In this document: one piece after another, positions 55,377 to 63,378 of the stretch
Position numbering within the stretch: the stretch's first letter is position 1
Layout: each line of letters opens with the position of its first letter
Assembly (NCBI GenBank): GCA_001580565.1
Contig: LRBF01000230.1
Location: 62,001 to 126,000, forward strand
Direction: 5' to 3'
Length of the DNA stretch: 64,000 bases
Source: Caballeronia megalochromosomata
GTDB lineage: Bacteria; Pseudomonadota; Gammaproteobacteria; Burkholderiales; Burkholderiaceae
The notes under the pieces: generated by a model
What the model saw: only the letters and a program-made list of their open reading frames with translations
The model's database searches: none
Told to the model about the DNA's origin: nothing
Made by a program: the position numbers and the translations under genes

Positions 55377-55671
55377 CCGATGGTAGGCAAATCGCGTCGT
55401 ATCGATGCATGCGCGTTCGATGGCAAGACCGGAAATCGCATTGACTGCTTGCGGAAACGAGACGAAATTCGAGGTTGGAAGACGATGACGGACCACCGGC
55501 GTCATCAGAGTCTTAACGGAAAGTCGCGGCGACATGCAAGGTAGCACCCGACGCCGGATCGCCAAGGTGGAAAGCTGGCGCAGTGGGCGTGATGTTCGGC
55601 ACCGCTCGGAATGGCCGATGTGCGCCATATTGCGGCCGTTTGAGTGGGGAACTTGTCAACGGCAGAAACGG
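55377..55671. other. Stretch between the DmeF remnant and the group II intron
   Basis: About 295 bases with no recognised gene; it may contain the original target of the intron insertion. Short frames on the minus strand show no family I can name. Confidence 0.4.
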
Positions 55672-56103
55672 GTGTGCGCCGTGAAAAGGTGGCGCTTTCC
55701 AGCGGGTGCAAGCCCCGCCCGGCAACCGCTCCAGCCGGAAGCAACCGGAGCAGCTATGGAGGCAACGAAGTGGCTGAAGCCTTCGGGATGCGTGTCACGA
55801 ATTGGTGACGGCGCGAGTGTGCAGGCCGTAACGCGAGTGAACGCCGAGCAAACCTCGAAAATGTCGATGCGCAGGCCGACCCGAACACCCTATCGGGGAA
55901 GGCTGATACGACTGGATGGTTGAGCGAAGCAGTGCCGCCGGTCGCTGCGCCGGGGTAGTGGCGACAGCATGTACACAAGGAAAGCGTACGCAACACGGGA
56001 AGTCCCTTGGCGTGGTCAGGGATGACCAACCGGACGCCCGTGAGGGACAGGCCGGGCACCTTGGGATGACGGAGAGGCCCGTACTACCGCTGAAGCCGGT
56101 GTA

Positions 56104-56622
56104 ATGCTGGTGGAGGAAAGGGGCCTCAGTTCAAGACAGACGCAATACGTAGTGAGGACGTGGAGATTGGGCAACCTATTAACTCCGATTCGTGTTCAGA
56201 AGCTGCAGATGGCGTTACACGCGAAAGCGAAGGCAGAAGCCGGGTATCGCTTCTACGCGCTGTACGACAAGATCTACCGTGAGGATGTGCTGGCGCGTGC
56301 GTACGCCCAGTGTCGCTCGAACAGGGGCGCGCCGGGTGTCGATCGGCAAGACTTCGCGGAGATCGAAGCATACGGGGTGCAGAAGTGGCTCGGTGAACTG
56401 GCGCTTGCACTCAGGCAGGAGAGTTACCGGCCGGACCCTATCAGAAGAGTGTTTATCCCGAAGGCCAATGGCAAGCTGAGGCCACTGGGCATCTCGACCT
56501 TGCGTGATCGGGTGTGCATGACGGCAGCGATGCTGGTGCTCGAACCGATCTTCGAAGCGGACCGTGCAACGCCGAAGATCTGCATCGAGCACCGGTTAGA
56601 TGCAGATCTGTCCTCGCGATAG
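56104..56622 (+). pseudogene. Group II intron reverse transcriptase/maturase fragment
   Basis: A 172-residue fragment of an LtrA-like protein that normally has over 400. It contains RT0 to RT2: YDKIYREDVLARAYAQCRSN, then GAPGVDRQDF and PKANGKLRPLGISTLRDRV. Homology stops after LEPIFEAD at about 56562, before the YxDD polymerase motif and the maturase domain. The last 20 codons are unrelated sequence. Confidence 0.85.
56576..56609. repeat. 11-base inverted repeat at the intron break point
   Basis: AGATCTGCATC at 56576-56586 is matched by GATGCAGATCT at 56599-56609 with a 12-base loop. It starts 14 bases after the point where reverse-transcriptase homology ends. It may be a terminator-like hairpin or the footprint of the event that truncated the intron. 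Confidence 0.55.
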
Positions 56623-56688
56623 GATCACGCATAGGCCTCGCCGGCGTCGTTCGACAGATAGGGGACTCGACGATCCTCCGCTGCAGGC

Positions 56689-57576
56689 TCATGTTGACTC
56701 ACTCAGTTGCTGTTCGAGCCAGAATACGAACACAGATGCGAGCGGCGATTCAGCGCGCTCCGGCGGCCGCACGATGTGATACGGGTGGCGCGAGGGCACC
56801 GTTGCCTTGAAGGGGCGCACGAGAGTGCCTTCGACGAGATCGTCGCGCACGGAGATACTGTCGCCGAGTGCGACGCCCTGACCGTGCAGGGCGGCTTCCA
56901 CCGCGATATGCGCGTTGCCGATTTCAAGAATGCGCATGCGCTCGGGATGCTCGACCTTGGCTTCCATCAGCCAGCGCATCCACGAACCGGCATGCTCGCA
57001 GAACAGCGCATAGTGACGCAGGTCGTCGGGAGAACGAATCGCCTTCGGACCGTTCATCAACGCGGGACTCACCACGGGATAGAGCGAAGGATGCTCGATC
57101 AGCGTGACCGACCGGTCTTTCCAGTGCGCTTCGCCGTAGCGGATGCAGACGTCCACATCGGGCGAATAGACTTCCTTGTCGTCGTTCGACGGAATCAGCT
57201 TCAGCTTGATCGCCGGATAGCGATGCAGAAAGTCGCCGATATGCCGCGCGAGCCAGCGCGAAGTGAACGACAGCGGCGCGGACACGACCAGATCCCCCGC
57301 GACGACCGTTTCCCCGACTTTCGCCACGGCCGTGGCGATCATCTCGAACGCGCCGCGCACCGAGGGCAGCAGCGCCTCTCCCGCCGGCGTGAGCTTGAGC
57401 CGCGCCCGTGAGCGGATGAACAGGTCGACGCCGAGAGACTCCTCCAGCACGCGCACCTGATGGCTGACCGCACTCGCCGTGACGTTCAGTTCTTCCGCGG
57501 CTTTGGCGACGGTGGCATGGCGCGCCGTCGCCTCGAAAGCGCGCAGGGGATTGAGCGGCGGCAGGCGGCTACGCAT
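56689..57576 (-). CDS. LysR-family regulator, GcvA-like
   Basis: A 295-residue LysR protein with the GcvA-type start LPPLNPLRAFEATARHATVAKAA, then ELNVTASAVSHQVRVLEESL. The effector domain begins near residue 95 (LVVSAPLSFTSRWLARHIGDF). It is divergent from the ArgH-family lyase operon that starts at 57704. The 127-base spacer is AT-rich (many A and T runs around 57605-57660), fitting a LysR-controlled promoter. It is the likely regulator of that seven-gene operon. Confidence 0.93.
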   Translation of the reverse strand: MRSRLPPLNPLRAFEATARHATVAKAAEELNVTASAVSHQVRVLEESLGVDLFIRSRARLKLTPAGEALLPSVRGAFEMIATAVAKVGETVVAGDLVVSAPLSFTSRWLARHIGDFLHRYPAIKLKLIPSNDDKEVYSPDVDVCIRYGEAHWKDRSVTLIEHPSLYPVVSPALMNGPKAIRSPDDLRHYALFCEHAGSWMRWLMEAKVEHPERMRILEIGNAHIAVEAALHGQGVALGDSISVRDDLVEGTLVRPFKATVPSRHPYHIVRPPERAESPLASVFVFWLEQQLSEST

Positions 57577-57703
57577 GGTCGTTCGGCAGGTTCACGGTCG
57601 AGATGCTGAGAAAAATTTCATTAAAGCAGGTTCAAAATCTCGCTACAAACAAAAAAATTGTAGGCCTATGCTCGTCGTGAACTCAACGTGACGAGGATGA
57701 GGC

Positions 57704-59137
57704 ATGAAGGTGACTGAAGGGACCGAACGGCTGTGGGGCGGACGTTTCAGATCGGCGCCCGCGGCCGAACTCAAGGCGCTGTCGCGCTCCGAGGAAAGCT
57801 TTTTCAGGCTCGCGCCGTATGACCTGGCCGGCTCGAAGGCGCATGCCCGCGAGTTGCAGCGCGCGGGCGTACTGAACGCGGACGAACTGCAAAGTCTTCT
57901 GAAGGAGATGGAGCAGGTACGCGCCGAATTTATCGAAGGGCGGCTTGTGCCGTCGCCGCACGACGAGGACGTGCACACGTTCCTCGAGCGCGTGCTGACG
58001 GAGCGGCTCGGCGCGGCGGGCGCGAAGCTGCGCGCGGGTCGCTCGCGCAACGATCAGGCCGCCAACGACCTGCGCTTGTTTCTCCGGGACAAGGCGCGCA
58101 GGATCGCTCGCGACGTGATAGCGCTTCAGGATGCGCTCGTCGGGCAGGCGCGCGCGCATCTGCGCAGCTACAGCACGGGCTTCACGCACCTGCAGCCGGC
58201 GCAGCCCGTCGTGTTCGCGCATCAACTGCTGGCGCACGCGCAGGCGTTCTATCGAGATGTCGATCGCCTGATCGACTGGGATCGCCGCAGCGCGCGCTCG
58301 CCGCTCGGCGCGGCGGCGCTCGCGGGCTCGGCAATCTGCGTGAATCCGGCGCTTTCGGCGAAAGAACTCGGCTACGACTCGCCCTGCGAGAACTCCATCG
58401 ATGCCGTCGCAGCACGCGATCATGTCGCGGAATTCCTGTTCGTGATGAGCATGCTTGCAGTGGACCTGTCGCGTCTCTCGGAAGAGGTGATTCTCTGGAC
58501 CTCGCGCCAGTTCCGCTGGGTCGAGCTCGACGACGGCTACGCGACCGGCAGCTCGATCATGCCGCAGAAGAAGAACCCCGACATCGCCGAACTCACGCGC
58601 GGCAAGGCGGGGCGTCTGATCGGCAATCTGGGCGGCTTGCTCGCGACGCTCAAGTCGCTGCCGCTCGCGTATAACCGCGATCTCGCCGAAGACAAAAGCG
58701 CCGCGTTCGACAGCATCGACACACTCGCGCTCACGCTGCCCGCGATGGCCGGCATGATCCGCACGATGCGCGTGAACGTCGACGAACTGCGCAGACAGGC
58801 GCCGCTCGGATTCACGCTCGCGACCGAAGTGGCCGACTGGCTCGCGCTGAAAGGCATTCCGTTCAGCGAGGCGCACGAGATCACCGGCGCGCTGGTGCGG
58901 GTATGCGAGGAGCGCGGCATCGAGTTGTCCGATGTGACGGCGGACATGCTCGCCGAAGTCGATCCGCGCCTTCACGCCGACGTGCTCGATCGCCTCACGC
59001 TCGAAGCCGCCGTCGATGCACGCAGCGGTTTCGGGGGCACGGCGCCGGCGCGCGTCGTCGAGCAGATCGATCGCCTGAAGCTGGCGCTCGCGCGCCAGAG
59101 CGAATGGGCAAGCGAATACGGAGGTCCGACATGTTGA
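57704..59137 (+). CDS. argH: Argininosuccinate lyase family C-N lyase, probably catabolic
   Basis: A 477-residue member of the aspartase/fumarase superfamily, ArgH subfamily. It has LWGGRF at the start, AGRSRNDQAANDLRL, TGFTHLQPAQPVVFAH, CENSIDAVAARDHVAEF and the signature GSSIMPQKKNPD with the catalytic serine. Near the N-terminus the usual FDxRL is SFFRL, so the substrate end may differ. Genomic setting is not arginine synthesis: it heads an operon with an amino-acid importer, two NodB-fold hydrolases and MmgE/PrpD, and overlaps the permease by seven bases. ArgH relatives also cleave iminodisuccinate and EDDS, which fits this context better. The family is certain; the reaction is inference. 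Confidence 0.88.
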   Translation: MKVTEGTERLWGGRFRSAPAAELKALSRSEESFFRLAPYDLAGSKAHARELQRAGVLNADELQSLLKEMEQVRAEFIEGRLVPSPHDEDVHTFLERVLTERLGAAGAKLRAGRSRNDQAANDLRLFLRDKARRIARDVIALQDALVGQARAHLRSYSTGFTHLQPAQPVVFAHQLLAHAQAFYRDVDRLIDWDRRSARSPLGAAALAGSAICVNPALSAKELGYDSPCENSIDAVAARDHVAEFLFVMSMLAVDLSRLSEEVILWTSRQFRWVELDDGYATGSSIMPQKKNPDIAELTRGKAGRLIGNLGGLLATLKSLPLAYNRDLAEDKSAAFDSIDTLALTLPAMAGMIRTMRVNVDELRRQAPLGFTLATEVADWLALKGIPFSEAHEITGALVRVCEERGIELSDVTADMLAEVDPRLHADVLDRLTLEAAVDARSGFGGTAPARVVEQIDRLKLALARQSEWASEYGGPTC

Positions 59138-60000
59138 GCGCAGCGGAGCAGGCGCAGCATTCGATGGCAGCGGAGCCGCAAAATCTCGAGCGCGTGCGCC
59201 GCAGGTACTGGGGCCGCTATGTGGCGTCGGCCGCGATCGTCGTCGTGATCGGGTATGTCGTCGCGGCCTTCGCGCGCGGGCAGATCGAATGGCAGACGGT
59301 CGGGCGCTTTCTCACCGCGCGCACGATCCTGACGGGCCTCGTCAACACCATCGTCATGACGATTCTCGCGATGTCGCTGGGCATCGCGCTCGGCGTCATC
59401 ACGGCGGTGATGCGGCTCTCCAGCAATCCGGTGCTGAGTTCCCTCTCGCAAGGCTATGTATGGCTCTTTCGCGGCACGCCGGTCATTCTGCAACTGCTCC
59501 TGTGGTTCAACCTCGCGCTCGTGTTTCCGACCATCGGCATTCCGGGCGTGTTCGCGCTGCGCACGGTCGATGTCATGACGCCGTTTCTCGCGGCGTTACT
59601 CGGGCTCGGCATCAATCAGGGCGCGTATACGTCGGAAGTGGTGCGCGCGGGGCTGCTGTCCGTCGATACCGGGCAATACGAAGCGGCGAAGTCGATCGGC
59701 ATGCCGCGCCTTCAGGCACTCCGCCGCATCATTCTTCCACAGGCGATGCGCGTGATCGTGCCGCCCATCGGTAACGAGCTCGTGAGCATGGTCAAGCTCA
59801 CGTCGCTCGCGAGCGTCATTCAGTACGCGGAGATGCTGCACAACGCGCAGAACATCTACTACGCGAACGGGCGCGTGATCGAACTGCTGATCGTCGGCGC
59901 GATCTGGTATCTCGTCGTCGTCACGGTCCTTTCGTTTTTGCAGACGCGCGTCGAGCGCCGCTATGCGCGCGGCGCGGGCCGGGCGTCGAGCCGTCAATGA
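59131..60000 (+). CDS. Amino-acid ABC transporter, permease subunit
   Basis: A 289-residue HisM/GlnP-type permease. The start MLSAAEQAQ follows CGGAGG and overlaps the lyase stop by seven bases; the frame upstream is inside the lyase gene. One hydrophobic segment near residue 35 and four to five further segments form the pore, and the EAA loop reads [20 protein letters not shown]. It works with the ATPase and binding protein encoded next. Confidence 0.94.
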   Translation: MLSAAEQAQHSMAAEPQNLERVRRRYWGRYVASAAIVVVIGYVVAAFARGQIEWQTVGRFLTARTILTGLVNTIVMTILAMSLGIALGVITAVMRLSSNPVLSSLSQGYVWLFRGTPVILQLLLWFNLALVFPTIGIPGVFALRTVDVMTPFLAALLGLGINQGAYTSEVVRAGLLSVDTGQYEAAKSIGMPRLQALRRIILPQAMRVIVPPIGNELVSMVKLTSLASVIQYAEMLHNAQNIYYANGRVIELLIVGAIWYLVVVTVLSFLQTRVERRYARGAGRASSRQ

Positions 60001-60010
60001 GGAGAGACGC

Positions 60011-60775
60011 ATGAATCCAATCGTGCGCGCATCGGATGTGCGCAAATCGTTCGGCGAGTTCCAGGCGTTGAAGGGCATCACGCTCGATGTCGCGGAAGGC
60101 GAAGTGCTGTGCATCATCGGGCCTTCGGGGTCGGGCAAGAGCACCTTTCTTCGCTGCATCAACCAGCTCGAAACGATCAGCGAAGGCTCGCTGTGGGTGA
60201 AGGGCGAACTGCTCGGCTATCGGCAGGCGGGACACAGGCTCCATGAGCTCTCGGAGAAGGAGATCGCGCGGCAGCGTCTCGCGACCGCGATGGTCTTCCA
60301 GCGTTTCAATCTCTTCCCGCACATGACGGCGCTGGAGAACGTGATCGAAGGCCCGGTGCATGTATTGAAGCGGCCGCGTGCGCAAGCCGTGGACGAAGCG
60401 CGCGCGCTGCTCGAACGCGTCGGGCTCGGCCACAAATGCGATGCGTTTCCCGTGGAGTTGTCGGGCGGCCAGCAGCAGCGCGTGGCGATCGCACGCGCGC
60501 TCGCGATGCATCCGCAACTGCTGCTGTTCGATGAACCCACGTCCGCGCTCGATCCCGAACTCGTGGGCGAAGTGCTCGCCGTCATGCGCGGGCTCGCGCA
60601 AAGCGGCATGACGATGATCATCGTCACCCACGAACTGGGCTTCGCACGCGAGGTGGCGAATCGCGTCGTGTTTATGGATCAGGGGCAAATCGTCGAGGCC
60701 GGGCCGCCGGATCAGGTTCTGTCCGAACCGCGCCATGCCCGCACGCGCGACTTCATTTCGGCCGTGCTGGCCTGA
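60011..60775 (+). CDS. Amino-acid ABC transporter, ATP-binding subunit
   Basis: A 254-residue ATPase with Walker [10 protein letters not shown], signature LSGGQQQR, Walker [15 protein letters not shown] and switch [10 protein letters not shown]. After Walker A it has the insertion [16 protein letters not shown], also seen in the ATPase at 12110-12904, so the two importers belong to the same subfamily. GGAGAG precedes the ATG at 60011, which is preferred over a longer frame. It energises uptake for the lyase operon. Confidence 0.95.
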   Translation: MNPIVRASDVRKSFGEFQALKGITLDVAEGEVLCIIGPSGSGKSTFLRCINQLETISEGSLWVKGELLGYRQAGHRLHELSEKEIARQRLATAMVFQRFNLFPHMTALENVIEGPVHVLKRPRAQAVDEARALLERVGLGHKCDAFPVELSGGQQQRVAIARALAMHPQLLLFDEPTSALDPELVGEVLAVMRGLAQSGMTMIIVTHELGFAREVANRVVFMDQGQIVEAGPPDQVLSEPRHARTRDFISAVLA

Positions 60776-60822
60776 GATCGTCTGATGGTCATCCAAACAA
60801 TTGATTCCGGAGCAAGCATTTC

Positions 60823-61659
60823 ATGAAAGCCACTCTTCGTTTGCAGAGCTTCTGTGTATTGGTGTGCGCCGCCGCGCTGCTGCATGTCGAGGCGGCCAGC
60901 GCGCAGGCGTCCGCGCTCGGCAAGAAGGAAATCGTCGCCGCCGTCGTGCCGAACTATCCGCCGTTCGAATTCAAGGACCCGGAGACCGATAAGCTGACGG
61001 GCTTCGACATCGATCTCGGCGAAGCGCTCGCCGCGAAGATGGGCGTGAAGATGGTATGGCAGGAAACGAGCTTCGATCAGATGTTGAGCGCGCTCACGAC
61101 AAAGCGCGCCGATATCATATTGTCGGGCATGACGGATATTGCCGAGCGGCGCGCGTCGGTGAACTTTCTCGACTATCTGAAGAGCGGTCCGCAGTTCTAT
61201 GCGCTGAAGACGCGTGCGGGCGATTTTCCCAACATGGATGCGCTGTGCGGCAAGACGATCGGTTCGAGCCGGCGCACCTCGTTTCCGACGAACATCAAGG
61301 CGTGGAGCGACGAACATTGCGTGAAGTCGGGCAAGAAGCCGATCGCGGTCGTCGGCACCGATGGTTCGTCGGATGCGCGCATGCAACTGCGTCAGGGACG
61401 GCTCGACGCAGCCGTGCAGGGTGGCGAGACCATGCCGTATCAGAACAAGATCGATCAGAACGCGTACGTGACGATCGGCGCGCCGTTCATGTCGCAATAC
61501 ATGGGCGTCGGCATGGCGAAAGACAACGCGGCCATCAACGACGCGGTGACGAAGGCATTCGATCAGCTCATCGCCGACGGCACCTATCAAAAGATTCTCG
61601 CCAGATGGGGCTTGCAGGAGCAAGGCGTTCAAAAGGCGCAGATCAATGCAAGCAACTGA
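60823..61659 (+). CDS. Amino-acid ABC transporter, periplasmic binding protein
   Basis: A 278-residue family 3 solute-binding protein with a signal peptide of about 28 residues (ending EAASAQA). The mature part has VVPNYPPFEFKDPETDKLTG, then FDIDLGEALAAKMG and FDQMLSALTTKRADIILSGM, the normal amino-acid-binder pattern. It delivers the substrate of the adjacent lyase and hydrolases. Its last 14 bases overlap the next gene. Confidence 0.94.
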   Translation: MKATLRLQSFCVLVCAAALLHVEAASAQASALGKKEIVAAVVPNYPPFEFKDPETDKLTGFDIDLGEALAAKMGVKMVWQETSFDQMLSALTTKRADIILSGMTDIAERRASVNFLDYLKSGPQFYALKTRAGDFPNMDALCGKTIGSSRRTSFPTNIKAWSDEHCVKSGKKPIAVVGTDGSSDARMQLRQGRLDAAVQGGETMPYQNKIDQNAYVTIGAPFMSQYMGVGMAKDNAAINDAVTKAFDQLIADGTYQKILARWGLQEQGVQKAQINASN

Positions 61660-62500
61660 GCCACGATCCGCGATGCCGCGCTGGCCCGATGGCAAGCGTT
61701 CGTGTGTCGCGCTCGCGTTCGATCTCGATGGTCCGACCGGCAGCGCCATGCTCGACGGCTCGATCTGGCGCAATCCCGCGTACTTTACGCTGGGCGCATA
61801 TGGGCCGTGGCGCGCGCTCGGCAGGATTCTCGATGTGCTTGGCGATCGCGGCGTGCGCGCGACGTTCTTCGTCCCCGCGTGGGTGCTGGAGAACTGGCCG
61901 TCGCAATGCCGCGAGATCGTTCGGCGCGGTCATGAAGTCGCGTATCACGGCTATCGCCACGAAGCGTTCTGGACGCTTACGCCCGAGCGCCAGTGCGAGG
62001 TCATGGAGATATCGACGCAACTGTTCGAGCGGCATCTCGGCGTGCGCCCGGTCGGCTTTCGCACGCCATCGGGCGACTGGACCATCGAAACTGCGGGCAT
62101 TCTAGCGGAGTTCGGCGTGCGCTATTCGAGCTCGATGCGCGGCGACGATCGTCCCTATGTGCTCGATGCCAAAAGCGGCCTGATCGAGATTCCCGCGCGC
62201 TGGGAACTGGACGATTACGCATCGCTGGCTTATCAGCGCAGACCGGACTTTCCCGCGGGCCTCGATCGTATCGCGGGCTATGAAACGACGCTCGACAACT
62301 GGCGCCGCGAGTTCGACGGCTCGCATGACGAGGGACTTTGCATGACCACACTGTTTCATCCGAAGGTGTCGGGCAAGCCCGGACGCATTGCGCTCATCGA
62401 GGGCTTGATCGATCACATGCTCGCGGCGGACGGCGTATGGTTCGCGAGCGGCAGCGAAGTTGCCGACTGGTGGATATCGAGCGGGCAGGCGAGCGCATGA
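61646..62500 (+). CDS. NodB-fold polysaccharide deacetylase family hydrolase, metal site intact
   Basis: A 284-residue cytoplasmic member of the polysaccharide deacetylase (CE4/NodB) family without a signal peptide. The catalytic aspartate region is FDLDGPTG, and the zinc histidines are in EVAYHGYRHEAF (HxxxH). Other landmarks are GFRTPSGDW and TLFHPKVSG. Cytoplasmic members act on small amides, not polysaccharides (PuuE-type and formamidase/N-deacylase-like). The start overlaps the binding-protein gene by 14 bases; an ATG at MPRWPDG is an alternative. It probably hydrolyses an N-acyl or amide bond of the imported compound. Confidence 0.88.
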   Translation: MQATEPRSAMPRWPDGKRSCVALAFDLDGPTGSAMLDGSIWRNPAYFTLGAYGPWRALGRILDVLGDRGVRATFFVPAWVLENWPSQCREIVRRGHEVAYHGYRHEAFWTLTPERQCEVMEISTQLFERHLGVRPVGFRTPSGDWTIETAGILAEFGVRYSSSMRGDDRPYVLDAKSGLIEIPARWELDDYASLAYQRRPDFPAGLDRIAGYETTLDNWRREFDGSHDEGLCMTTLFHPKVSGKPGRIALIEGLIDHMLAADGVWFASGSEVADWWISSGQASA

Positions 62501-63378
62501 CGAACGATGCGAAATGGCCCGACGGCGCGCGCTCGGCCGTGATCCTTACCGTCGATTTCAACGACGATCTCGGCATTCGCACGCAGGCGCCGGATATCGA
62601 GGGCCGCGAGAAATCGCTTTCCGTGTGGCGCTATGGCGCGAAGCGTGGCGTGGACCGCCTGCTCGCGACGTTCGACGATTACGATGTGCCTTCGAGCTGG
62701 TTCGTGCCGGGACAGGTCGTGCGCACGCATCGCGACCTCGTCATGCGGATCGACACGGCCGGACATGAAATCGGCGTGAGCGGCGATGCCTGCGAGGACT
62801 TCGATGCGCTCGATCTCGCGCAGCAGAAGCGCGCGTTCGACAGCGGCCATGCCGCGCTCACTTCGGCGCTGGGACGCCCGCCCGCGGGCTTTCGTCCATT
62901 CACCGGCAACTGGGCGCCGGGCTTCGCCGCGCACTTGCACGCGCGGGGAATCGCATGGACTTCGACGTGGCACGGCGACGACCTGCCTTACTACCATCGC
63001 GATGCGCCGCTGATCGAATTGCCGCTGCACGTGGAGCTCGAAGACGAGCCTTACTTCGCGTTCAATCTTGCGCCGCCGGTGCCCGTCGGTCAGTCGCGCA
63101 TCGCGTCGTATCGCGAAGTGCTCGGCAACTGGACGCGCGACTTCGAGGCGTTTCATCGCTTCGGCCTGTGCTTCGTGATGCGGCTGCATCCGGAGATCAT
63201 CGGGACGGCGGGCCGCATCGGCGTGCTGCGGGACTTGCTCGCGACGATGCGCGCGCGCGGCGATGTCTGGTTCGCGACCGGCGCACAGGTCGCAGCATGG
63301 TGGCGCGAGCGATGCAGCGCCAATGAGCCCGGACATCCGGTCGAGATATTCGAGCGTCACAGGAACACCATCGAATGA
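62497..63378 (+). CDS. NodB-fold polysaccharide deacetylase family protein lacking metal histidines
   Basis: A 293-residue paralogue of the preceding protein; the start MTNDAKW overlaps its stop by four bases. The fold text is conserved (VDFNDDLG, GFRPFTGNW, RLHPEIIG), but where the first protein has EVAYHGYRHEAF this one has EIGVSGDACEDF, replacing both zinc histidines with serine and cysteine. It may be a non-catalytic partner, or a metal-free hydrolase as recalled for PuuE allantoinases. It overlaps the MmgE/PrpD gene by four bases. The pair probably forms a hetero-oligomer, as inference. Confidence 0.88.
   Translation: MTNDAKWPDGARSAVILTVDFNDDLGIRTQAPDIEGREKSLSVWRYGAKRGVDRLLATFDDYDVPSSWFVPGQVVRTHRDLVMRIDTAGHEIGVSGDACEDFDALDLAQQKRAFDSGHAALTSALGRPPAGFRPFTGNWAPGFAAHLHARGIAWTSTWHGDDLPYYHRDAPLIELPLHVELEDEPYFAFNLAPPVPVGQSRIASYREVLGNWTRDFEAFHRFGLCFVMRLHPEIIGTAGRIGVLRDLLATMRARGDVWFATGAQVAAWWRERCSANEPGHPVEIFERHRNTIE

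Larger units (their letters stand above)
55672..56622 (+). mobile_element. Group II intron, 3'-truncated
   Basis: The 5' boundary is placed at the GTGTG at 55672 (a GTGCG two bases later is the alternative), matching the GUGYG start of group II introns. The next 430 bases are structured RNA-like sequence with the recognisable block CAGCGGGTGCAAGCCCCGCC. An intron-encoded reverse transcriptase starts at 56104 but ends before its active site. Domains V and VI and most of the protein are missing, so it cannot splice or move. The right break is near 56562. Confidence 0.78.
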
